DNA of 8,876 nucleotides from Cyanobium sp. M55B138 (GTDB lineage: Bacteria > Cyanobacteriota > Cyanobacteriia > PCC-6307 > Cyanobiaceae). The notes under the pieces are model-generated. The model made no database searches. It worked only from the letters and a program-made list of their open reading frames with translations, and was not told the origin of the DNA. Location: the NCBI GenBank assembly GCA_018400215.1, contig JAGYNF010000060.1, positions 1 to 8,876 of the forward strand, given 5' to 3'. Positions 1 to 6,265 of the stretch are shown piece after piece. A program made the translations under genes and the position numbers. Within the stretch, counting starts at the first letter, position 1; each line of letters starts with the position of its first letter.

Positions 1-1050
1 GGCGGCCACGAACACCTGGGCGCCATCGGATCGGTGCCCCTGGCGCTCCAGCCAGGCCTGGTGGTGGAGGGGGCTGAAGGGATCGCGCTCGATCGCATCG
101 AAGTCGGCAATGGCGCCGCTTTCCAGGAAGTAATGGTTGCCCAGGCTTTCGTTCACCCCCAGGTCGCAAACGATGCGGGTGCTCACCCCCAGGGCCATGG
201 CCTCCATGGCGGCGGTCGACGACACGGTGATCGCACAACCGCACTGCCTGAGCAGGTTGAGGCTCGGCTTGTAGCTGATCTGGAGGTTGGCAATGCGCCG
301 GCTCAGCTTCTCGATGCGGCTGGCCATCTCGCCGTGGTGCCGGTGCAGGGTGGCCTCCACCCGGGAGGTGCGGGGCTTGAAAATCACCGGATGCTGGGGC
401 CAGGCCCGGGCCAACTTGGCTAGCCGGCGGCAGATGTATTTGCGCTGAATGGGGTTGTCGGGAACCGAGGGCTGCTCAAAAAACACGATTGGGGCCCCTT
501 CCGGAACCTGATGGCGGGGCTGGAGTGACCAGAGGATCGGCAGGCCCGTCACGGTGGCATTGCCGGAGTCGATGCCCAGGGCGCTGCAGCCCTGGCGATA
601 GAGCTGCAGGTCGGATTCGGCGTTGAGGCAGAGCAGATCCGCCCCGGAGCGATCCATCATCCCCTCGAGTTGATGGCGAAACAGGATGCCCGGGTAGGCG
701 CTCACCAGCAGCGGGCGGCGCTCCTGGCCAGCCCATTGCGACTGCAACAGCAGCAGGGTCTCGCGGGTGCGCCGCCCATCGAGGCCCAGCACCAGGGCAT
801 CGATGGGGGCCAGGGCGGGCCGCAGGTCCCGCAACTGCGACCAGGTGCGCTGCACGATGGGGGTGCGGCCGTCGATGCGGCGGATTTCCAGCACCTGCCG
901 GCGCGACAACTTGCGTCCCGGCAGCTCCAACAGATACAGGGTGGTGTCAGCTCCCTCCTGCCGCGCCACCTGCAGCAGGCTCATGGCCGTCTTGCCGAAG
1001 GAGTCGAAACAGGCCAGTGCTGCCACCTGGCGCCCCTGCAGGTGTCCCAT
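1..1050 (-). CDS. Putative glycosyltransferase, DUF6716-like (3' end cut by window edge)
   Basis: Translating the minus strand from an ATG at 1050 gives 350 codons without a stop, running off the left edge, so the C-terminus is missing. The ATG shares one base with the neuA stop (TGATG), which supports both the start and translational coupling. The protein begins MGHLQGRQVAALACFDSFGK, resembling the N-terminus of a GT-B type transferase. Later marks are a YPG motif near residues 119-121, FFEQPSVPDNP at 200-210, IFKPRTSRVE at 233-242, and SSTAAMEAMALG at 287-298. The last is the SST/G-type sugar-nucleotide-binding loop also found in KpsS-like and sialyltransferase-like enzymes. I recognise it as the DUF6716 putative glycosyltransferase type that often sits beside CMP-sialic acid synthetases; this is from memory of the family, not a search. 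The likely role is transfer of the CMP-activated nonulosonic acid made by the upstream gene. Donor and acceptor cannot be read from the sequence. Confidence 0.8.
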   Translation of the reverse strand, partial: MGHLQGRQVAALACFDSFGKTAMSLLQVARQEGADTTLYLLELPGRKLSRRQVLEIRRIDGRTPIVQRTWSQLRDLRPALAPIDALVLGLDGRRTRETLLLLQSQWAGQERRPLLVSAYPGILFRHQLEGMMDRSGADLLCLNAESDLQLYRQGCSALGIDSGNATVTGLPILWSLQPRHQVPEGAPIVFFEQPSVPDNPIQRKYICRRLAKLARAWPQHPVIFKPRTSRVEATLHRHHGEMASRIEKLSRRIANLQISYKPSLNLLRQCGCAITVSSTAAMEAMALGVSTRIVCDLGVNESLGNHYFLESGAIADFDAIERDPFSPLHHQAWLERQGHRSDGAQVFVAA

Positions 1051-1808
1051 CAGATGGGGTCCGCCTGGGTGGTTTCGGCTGGGCGTTGTGGAGCGCCCTC
1101 CAGCAGGGGTGCCAGCTGTTCACACAGGCGCAGATCGGCTGGGGTGTCGATTTCAGGAGACAGCTCAGCCACCAGCACCGGCAGGCTGGGGGGCACAAAG
1201 CGATGGCCGTGCTGCAGGAAGGCCGCGGTGCGCATGGCGTAGATGGCTCCGGTTTCCAGGTAGGTGGGGGGCAGCTCCTGCCGCCGCTGCCTCGGCTGGC
1301 TCGCCTCGTGGTTCACGCCCACGCCGTGGCCCTGGGCGTCGGTGCTCCAGAGAAAGCCGTGCCAGGGCACCACACTGAAGGCCATGTTGGCGGTGCTGCT
1401 GGCCTCCAGAGCCCGCACCACCTGGTCGATCTGGCGCCCGGTGGTGAAGGGCGAGGTGCACTGCAGAAACACGAAAATGGGAGGCAGGGGCCCCCGCTCG
1501 GCCAGGTGCTCCAGGGCGTGGATCAGGGCGGCCTCGGAGGAGGCCTGGTCGCCGGCCAGGTCGGCGGGCCGTCGCAACCAGCCGGCCCCTGCCTGCTCGG
1601 CCAGGCTGCCGATCTGCCCGTCATCACTGCTCACCCAGATGGCCCCCACGCGCTCGGCGGCTTGGGCGGCCTGCACACTGCGGGCCAGCAGCGGCACCCC
1701 TGCCACCGGGCGAAGGTTCTTGCCGGGGATGCCCTTGGACCCTCCCCGGGCCGGGATCAGGGCGAGGGGGGAGAGCCGGGCATCGACAGGAGCCAGGGCC
1801 GTGCTCAT
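1050..1808 (-). CDS. neuA: CMP-N-acylneuraminate (nonulosonic acid) cytidylyltransferase
   Basis: This 252-residue protein matches the usual length of the catalytic domain of CMP-sialic acid synthetases, which join CTP and a nonulosonic acid to give the CMP-sugar donor and pyrophosphate in the cytoplasm. The nucleotide-binding signature LIPARGGSKGIPGKN lies at residues 17-31. SDD follows at 61-63, LQCTSPF at 115-121, ETGAIYAM at 185-192 and EIDTPADL at 219-226 near the metal and sugar sites. These fit NeuA/LegF-type enzymes better than PseF (ARGGSKRIP) or KdsB. The substrate could be Neu5Ac, Kdn, legionaminic acid or a relative; no synthase (NeuB) or epimerase (NeuC) is in view. The ATG at 1808 overlaps the stop of the small upstream ORF (ATGA), and the gene's own stop overlaps the next start (TGATG), so it is the middle of a coupled operon. 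No strong Shine-Dalgarno is visible, as expected for a coupled start. Confidence 0.92.
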   Translation of the reverse strand: MSTALAPVDARLSPLALIPARGGSKGIPGKNLRPVAGVPLLARSVQAAQAAERVGAIWVSSDDGQIGSLAEQAGAGWLRRPADLAGDQASSEAALIHALEHLAERGPLPPIFVFLQCTSPFTTGRQIDQVVRALEASSTANMAFSVVPWHGFLWSTDAQGHGVGVNHEASQPRQRRQELPPTYLETGAIYAMRTAAFLQHGHRFVPPSLPVLVAELSPEIDTPADLRLCEQLAPLLEGAPQRPAETTQADPI

Positions 1809-2074
1809 CGGCCACCGCCATCGGGGGGATAGGTGCGGCCATTGGCCCCCAGGGGGTAGTGGCGCAAGGGATCGCCATGGGGAGCACTGGGCGGTGGCGA
1901 TGGCGCCGTGCAGGCCCCTTGTTGACGCTGGGCTGAGAGCAACACTTTTTTCACCCGACCCACCGGCACGCCCGTATCGGCCGCTACGGCCGTGCAGAGA
2001 GCATCCAGCATGCCTCGATCATCCAGCCAGCCCCGATCAACCGGCAAAGCACCGACTACATCCGAAGATTGCAT
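1805..2074 (-). CDS. Small hypothetical protein, first gene of the neuA operon
   Basis: An 89-residue frame starts at ATG 2074 and ends in TGA at 1807-1805, where the stop overlaps the neuA ATG (ATGA). It begins MQSSDVVGALPVDRGW. Residues about 18-48 look like an amphipathic helix pair (LDDRGMLDALCTAVAADTG, then VPVGRVKKVLLSAQ). A proline-rich stretch at 57-65 and an aromatic tail containing HYPLGANGRTYPP follow. There is no signal peptide or membrane helix. I do not recognise a family. Reasons to believe it: the canonical 4-base overlap with neuA, gene-like codon use especially downstream of the second Met, and otherwise about 300 bases with no gene between neuA and kpsC. An internal ATG at 2011 would give 68 residues. 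The same frame stays open far upstream, antisense to kpsC, but that part is a shadow. CCAGG just before ATG 2074 is a weak ribosome site. Confidence 0.5.
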   Translation of the reverse strand: MQSSDVVGALPVDRGWLDDRGMLDALCTAVAADTGVPVGRVKKVLLSAQRQQGACTAPSPPPSAPHGDPLRHYPLGANGRTYPPDGGGR

Positions 2075-2182
2075 CGCCTGGCGAGCCCTTTCAGACCGCT
2101 GCGAACGTAGCAGCCGTGGACGTTGGGTAGTTTGGGGCCCCGCTGCAGGCCCCACCCCGCCTTGGCCTTCCCCAAAGCCGCC
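2075..2182. promoter_or_regulatory. Divergent intergenic region between the neuA operon and kpsC
   Basis: This short stretch must hold the start signals for both the leftward neuA operon and the rightward kpsC-kpsS pair. Only weak candidates are visible. TAGTTT at 2128-2133 could be a -10 for kpsC. On the minus strand, TACGTT at 2109-2104 could be a -10 for the small ORF, leaving a leader of about 20 bases. Neither has a convincing -35 box. An inverted repeat at 2133-2154 lies inside the region. If kpsC starts at TTG 2123 instead of GTG 2183, the intergenic part shrinks to about 50 bases. Confidence 0.3.
2133..2154. repeat. Inverted repeat (7-bp stem) near the kpsC start
   Basis: TGGGGCC at 2133-2139 pairs with GGCCCCA at 2148-2154 around an 8-base loop. 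If kpsC starts at GTG 2183, the hairpin is in its leader, and no T-run follows it. It could be a leader structure or an operator half-site pair, or chance in GC-rich DNA. Confidence 0.35.
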
Positions 2183-4180
2183 GTGCGCCTGGGCCTGCCG
2201 GCGGCCGGCATGCTTCACCACAGCACGCTGCCGGCGCTGCTGGCCCCCCATGGGCTGGTGTGTGGCCGCCACCGCTGCCGCGCCGCCCCCCTCGATGCCC
2301 TGTTGGCCTGGGGCCGCAAGCCCAGTGCCCGGGCCGCCGAACGACTCGCCGCCCGGCGTGGCCTGCCCCTCTGGCGCTGTGAGGATGCCCTGGTGCGTTC
2401 CCTGGGGCTGGGGCCAGACAGCCCGCCCCTGGGCTTGCTGATCGACGACCTGGGGGTCTACTACGACGCCACGGCCCCCAGTCGCTTGGAACGGCAGACG
2501 GCGCGCCGCCATAGCGCCGCTGAGCTGGAGCGGGCTGAGGCCCTGCAACGGCTCTGGCGTGAGCAGCGGGTGAGCAAGTACAACGGCGCAGCGGAAGCGC
2601 CTGCTCCGCCCGAGCCTTTCGTGGTGGTGGTCGACCAGACCGCCGGTGACCTCTCCATTCAGCTGGGGGGCGCCACAGCCGCCCAGTTCGCCACCATGCT
2701 GGCGGCAGCCCTGGCGCGCCATCCGGCCTGCAGGGTGGTCGTCAAGACCCACCCGGATGTGGTGGCCGGCCGCAAACGGGGCCATTTCCACCCCCAGCAG
2801 CTGGCGGATCCACGCATCCTGCTCGAGGCCAGCGGTGGCCATCCGGCCGCCCTGCTGGAGCGGGCCGACGCCGTGTATGTGGTCACCTCCCAGCTGGGCT
2901 TTGAAGCCCTGCTTTGGGGCCGCCCGGTGCACTGCTTCGGCATGCCCTTCTATGCCGGTTGGGGGCTCACCAACGATGCCCTGCTTGCCCCCTCCCGCCG
3001 CCGGGGTGCGGGGCCCAGGCAGCTGGGTGATCTGGTGCACGCCGCCCTGGTGGAGGTGGCGGTCTACATCGACCCCCATCGCCATCGGCCCTGCAGCCCG
3101 GAGCAGTTGATCGCCGCCATCGGCCTGCAGCGCCGCCTGCGCCAGGCCCAGCCCGGGCCGATCGAGGCCTTCGGCTTCACCCCCTGGAAGCAGCGGGTGC
3201 TGCGCCGTTTTCTGGCCGGCCCAACCCTGCGTTTTCGCTTCCCCTGGCAGGGCCCGGGCCGGGCCGCTGCCCTGGTGGCGATCTGGGGCCGGCGGGCCAG
3301 GCCTGGGCTGTTGCGGGCCCTGCAGCGCCGCCAGCTGCCCCTGCTGCATGTGGAGGATGGCTTCCTGCGCTCGGTGGGCCTGGGGGCAGACCTGATCGAT
3401 CCGATCTCCTGGGTGCTCGACCGCCGCGGCATCTACTACGACGCCACCGCCCCCAGCGACCTCGAACATCTCCTGGCCCATGGCCACTGGAGCGACGCCC
3501 AGCTGCAGCGGGCCGCCCGCCTGCGCCAGCGGCTGGTGGAGCAGGCGATCACCAAATACAACCTCAGCGCCCCGGCCTGGCGGCGGCCGCCGGCTGCGGG
3601 CCGGGTGGTGCTGGTGGTGGGGCAGGTGGAGTCGGATGCCTCGATCCGGCTTGGAGCTCCGGCGATCCGCCGCAATCTCGAGCTGTTGGAGGCGGTGCGC
3701 CGGGCGGAGCCCGAGGCCTATCTGGTTTACAAGCCCCATCCGGACGTGGTGGCGGGGCTGTGCCGCCAGGGGGAGGGGGAGGCGCGCGTGGCCCGCTGCT
3801 GCGACGAAGTGCTGGTGGAGGCATCGATCCAGCAGCTGTTCACCCAGATCGATGCCCTGCATGTGCTCACCTCGATTGCCGGCTTCGAGGCGCTGTTGCG
3901 GGGCCTGGAGGTGCACACCTGGGGCCTGCCCTTTTATGCCGGTTGGGGCTTGACCCACGACCAACTCAGCTGTGGGCGGCGTGGCGGCCCGTTGGCCCTC
4001 GATGCGCTGGTGCACGCGGCGCTGATTGAGTATCCCCGCTATGTGAGTCGCCACAGCGGGCTGTTCATCGAAGCGGAGCAGGCGATCGATGAGCTGTTGG
4101 ATTGGCGGGCGGCGCCACCCCGTGCCCTCAGCCTGCAGCAGCGGATTTTTCGCCATTGGGGCCGGCTGCGGCGGCGTTGA
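2183..4180 (+). CDS. kpsC: KpsC: dual-module capsule linker beta-Kdo transferase
   Basis: KpsC extends the short poly-beta-Kdo linker of group 2-type capsules, using CMP-Kdo, at the cytoplasmic face of the inner membrane. The protein (665 aa from GTG 2183; E. coli KpsC is about 675) is two tandem copies of one module. Paired motifs in modules 1 and 2, by residue: WG 43-44 and 368-369; CEDALVRSLGLG 66-77 and VEDGFLRSVGLG 390-401; GVYYDATAPS 91-100 and GIYYDATAPS 416-425; SKYN 131-134 and TKYN 457-460; THPDVVAG 189-196 and PHPDVVAG 518-525; TSQLGFEALL 235-244 and TSIAGFEALL 563-572; FYAGWGLT 256-263 and 584-591. Both modules look intact. No in-frame ATG lies upstream of the conserved core. GTG 2183 matches the E. 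coli N-terminus best, but TTG codons at 2162, 2132 and 2123 are possible (up to 685 aa). kpsS follows after 39 bases, so the two are probably co-transcribed. Confidence 0.93.
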   Translation: MRLGLPAAGMLHHSTLPALLAPHGLVCGRHRCRAAPLDALLAWGRKPSARAAERLAARRGLPLWRCEDALVRSLGLGPDSPPLGLLIDDLGVYYDATAPSRLERQTARRHSAAELERAEALQRLWREQRVSKYNGAAEAPAPPEPFVVVVDQTAGDLSIQLGGATAAQFATMLAAALARHPACRVVVKTHPDVVAGRKRGHFHPQQLADPRILLEASGGHPAALLERADAVYVVTSQLGFEALLWGRPVHCFGMPFYAGWGLTNDALLAPSRRRGAGPRQLGDLVHAALVEVAVYIDPHRHRPCSPEQLIAAIGLQRRLRQAQPGPIEAFGFTPWKQRVLRRFLAGPTLRFRFPWQGPGRAAALVAIWGRRARPGLLRALQRRQLPLLHVEDGFLRSVGLGADLIDPISWVLDRRGIYYDATAPSDLEHLLAHGHWSDAQLQRAARLRQRLVEQAITKYNLSAPAWRRPPAAGRVVLVVGQVESDASIRLGAPAIRRNLELLEAVRRAEPEAYLVYKPHPDVVAGLCRQGEGEARVARCCDEVLVEASIQQLFTQIDALHVLTSIAGFEALLRGLEVHTWGLPFYAGWGLTHDQLSCGRRGGPLALDALVHAALIEYPRYVSRHSGLFIEAEQAIDELLDWRAAPPRALSLQQRIFRHWGRLRRR

Positions 4181-4219
4181 GCCCCTGCTGCTGCGTGGCA
4201 AAGTTGAACCCGGCTGAGC

Positions 4220-6265
4220 GTGGGTAATCCGGCATTGACTTCAGAACGGGCTCCGGCCCTGGTGCAGGTGCAGATCGATGGTCCGGTGCTGCTGTTGATG
4301 GGCCCGATCGGTCTGTTTTTTGCCCGTTTCTGCCGCTACCTGCGCGGCTGTGGGATTCCGGTCACCAAGGTGATGTTTCCCCTGCATGAGTTCGGCTTCC
4401 CCCGCGATGGACGGGTGCCCTTTTCCGGATCGATGCAAGAGTGGCGCCCATTCCTGCGATCGCTGCTGGCCGAGCGGGGGATTCGCCATATTTTTATGTA
4501 TGGCGATTTCATCATCCCCCATCGCATTGCCATCGAAGAGGCCCAGCGGGCTGGGATTGAGGCCTGGGTGTTTGAGTTGGGCTATATCCGCCCCAACTAT
4601 GTGAGCTTGGAGCGCGATCGCGTCAATGCCCGCTCCCATCTCAATCAGCCGGTGGAGTTTTACCGGGCGCTGCCGGCTGTGAATCGCCTGCCCGGGGGGG
4701 TTCTTCATCCCGGCTGGCGCTGGCGCAAGGTGTGGAAGCTGCCCACCTTCATCCAGCATGCTTTGACGCGCTACCCGATCATTGAGGGCGAGCATAAGCT
4801 GCAGCCTTCGCCCCGTTTTCTATGGTGCCAAGTGCGCGGCACTTGGCGCCTGGGGCTCTACCGCTGGCGGGAGCGCGCCCTGAAGCGCCGGTTGCTGGAG
4901 CACCTTTCCTATTTTTTGGTGGTGCTGCAGGTTTCCAGCGACTCCCAGATTCAGCTGGGGTCCCCCTACCGGGGGATGCATGAATTCATCGAGGATGTGA
5001 TCCGTTCTTTTGCGGCGCAAGCCCATGCTTCGGATCATTTGGCGTTCAAACACCATCCCCGAGACCGCGGCTACAACAATTACGGCCGACTGATTCAGCT
5101 GCTAGCCATGCGTTATGGCATAGAGGGCCGTGTGCATTACTTTCACGATGGGGCGTTGAGTCAGTTTTTGCGTACCTGTCGTGGTGTGATTACGGTCAAC
5201 AGCACGGTGGGATTGCAGGCTCTTTACCATGCTGTTCCCACCAAGGTGATGGGGCATACCTTCTACAACCTGCCTGGGCTCACCGATCAGAAGCCCCTCG
5301 ATCAATTCTGGCAGGAGCCCCAAACCAGCGACCGGCCGCTCTTCTATCGCTTCTATGCCCACCTGGTCACCAGCACCCAGGTGAATGGCAATTTTGATGG
5401 CGATTTTCCTTTTCGCCCCACGTTCCCCATCGGTCCTGAGGCACGCCAGCAGGCGCCAGCACCTCGCCTGCCTGATGCTGCACGCCCCGTGGGCCGTGGT
5501 GGTTGGGCTGTTCCCGTGCGCTTTGTGTCGCGGTTGTTGTGTGGTGTGTCCTATTTCCTGGTGTATGGCATCCAGTTACTGGCCCTGGCCCTGGGCCGGC
5601 GCCAGCTCGCCGCCCGCCTGTTGGTATGGACGGCCCAGGTGGGCCTGAGGGCTCTGGGGATCACGGTCGTGATCGATGACAGCCAGCCGAGTGAGCCGGC
5701 GGGAACCCCCATCGTGCACCTCTGGAACCACGAGAGTCCGGTGGATGTGCTGGTGGTGCAGGGGGCGCTGCGCCTGCCCAGCATCACAACCGCCAGCCTC
5801 CATCTCAGCCGCATCATGCCCTGGTTTGCCGCATCGGCAGCCAATGCGGGCCACGGCCTGATGGATCATCGGGATGGCCGATCACGCACGTCGGCTCTCT
5901 ATGGGGCCTCCCGCACCCTGGCGAAGCGCGGCCAGGTGATGCTGGCACCGAATGGTTCCCTGGTCACGCCGATCCACACGCGGGTTTCGGCCAGCGCGCT
6001 GCTCCTGGCCCGCAAGCATCACGCCCTGATTGTTCCCTGGACCTTCACGTATTACGGCCTGTCCACGGCCCCCGAAGACCTCTATCGACCGTTGCGTCTG
6101 TTGTGGTCCCGCCTCACAGCTCCCTTGGCCACCATCCATTGCCGCCGCGGGCGTGCCGAGGACCTTGGCTTGCCCCAGGGGGGCTGTGACCGCCAGACCT
6201 TTGTGCAGTCCGTACAGGCCTACTACGCCCGCACCACCGCCTTCAGGCCGCCAGGATCAAGCTGA
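4220..6265 (+). CDS. kpsS: KpsS fused to a PlsC-like acyltransferase domain
   Basis: A 681-residue two-domain protein. Residues 1 to about 410 match KpsS, which puts the first Kdo on (lyso)phosphatidylglycerol to start the capsule linker. Marks are LLLMGPIGLFFARF at 24-37, FELGYIRPNYV at 118-128, SSDSQIQLGSPY at 239-250, KHHPRDRGYNNY at 277-288, NSTVGLQAL at 327-335, KVMGHTFYNLPGLT at 342-355 and FW at 363-364. An Ala/Pro/Gly/Arg-rich linker (about 408-430) leads to a hydrophobic, probably membrane-associating helix (434-458) and a lysophospholipid acyltransferase fold. That fold shows motif I NHESPVD (H504, D509), motif II GLMDHRDGR (546-554), motif III APNGS (576-580) and motif IV IVPW (604-607). 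Ordinary KpsS is about 390-410 aa, so this is a true fusion. In motif III the usual PEG glutamate is Asn578. The GTG start leaves 20-odd residues before the first strand, as in E. coli. DNA of the KpsS half is visibly lower in G+C. The 3' end overlaps the convergent ketosynthase gene by 23 bp. Confidence 0.9.
   Translation: MGNPALTSERAPALVQVQIDGPVLLLMGPIGLFFARFCRYLRGCGIPVTKVMFPLHEFGFPRDGRVPFSGSMQEWRPFLRSLLAERGIRHIFMYGDFIIPHRIAIEEAQRAGIEAWVFELGYIRPNYVSLERDRVNARSHLNQPVEFYRALPAVNRLPGGVLHPGWRWRKVWKLPTFIQHALTRYPIIEGEHKLQPSPRFLWCQVRGTWRLGLYRWRERALKRRLLEHLSYFLVVLQVSSDSQIQLGSPYRGMHEFIEDVIRSFAAQAHASDHLAFKHHPRDRGYNNYGRLIQLLAMRYGIEGRVHYFHDGALSQFLRTCRGVITVNSTVGLQALYHAVPTKVMGHTFYNLPGLTDQKPLDQFWQEPQTSDRPLFYRFYAHLVTSTQVNGNFDGDFPFRPTFPIGPEARQQAPAPRLPDAARPVGRGGWAVPVRFVSRLLCGVSYFLVYGIQLLALALGRRQLAARLLVWTAQVGLRALGITVVIDDSQPSEPAGTPIVHLWNHESPVDVLVVQGALRLPSITTASLHLSRIMPWFAASAANAGHGLMDHRDGRSRTSALYGASRTLAKRGQVMLAPNGSLVTPIHTRVSASALLLARKHHALIVPWTFTYYGLSTAPEDLYRPLRLLWSRLTAPLATIHCRRGRAEDLGLPQGGCDRQTFVQSVQAYYARTTAFRPPGSS
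4614..4621. repeat. HIP1 octamer GCGATCGC
   Basis: An exact copy of the highly iterated palindrome common in many cyanobacterial genomes, within the kpsS coding sequence. A single copy is only weak support for a cyanobacterial origin. Confidence 0.6.
4824..4850 (+). repeat. Strong hairpin inside the kpsS coding region
   Basis: GGTGCCAAGTGC at 4824-4835 pairs with GCACTTGGCGCC at 4839-4850 around a GCG loop. Nine consecutive inner pairs are perfect, and the 12-bp stem has one G-U pair in RNA. It encodes part of the stretch WCQVRGTW in the KpsS domain. No T-run follows, so it is not a simple terminator. Confidence 0.55.

Noticed and set aside
34..423. Plus-strand open frame of 129 codons at the left edge
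   Set aside because: The minus strand here is continuously open and continues the glycosyltransferase with conserved motifs, so the plus frame is a shadow.
1050..1808. KdsB/KpsU (CMP-Kdo synthetase) as the identity of the neuA-like gene
   Set aside because: ARGGSKGIPGKN, LQCTSPF, ETGAIYAM and EIDTPADL match the NeuA group; KdsB has a different N-terminal signature (IPARxxSxRLPGKPL).
1017..1832. Plus-strand open frame of 271 codons
   Set aside because: It lies opposite neuA, which has full family motifs. The product is Gly/His/Ala-rich with no recognisable domain.
2075..4201. Very long minus-strand open frame (nearly 800 codons ending at 1805) antisense to kpsC
   Set aside because: It mirrors kpsC, whose motifs are unmistakable. 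The antisense product is a low-complexity Gln/Gly/Pro/His-rich sequence typical of GC-rich shadow frames. Only its last 89 codons, outside kpsC, look like a gene.
4181..4219. Terminator or separate promoter between kpsC and kpsS
   Set aside because: The 39-base gap has no hairpin followed by a T-run and no -10/-35 pair; co-transcription is simpler.
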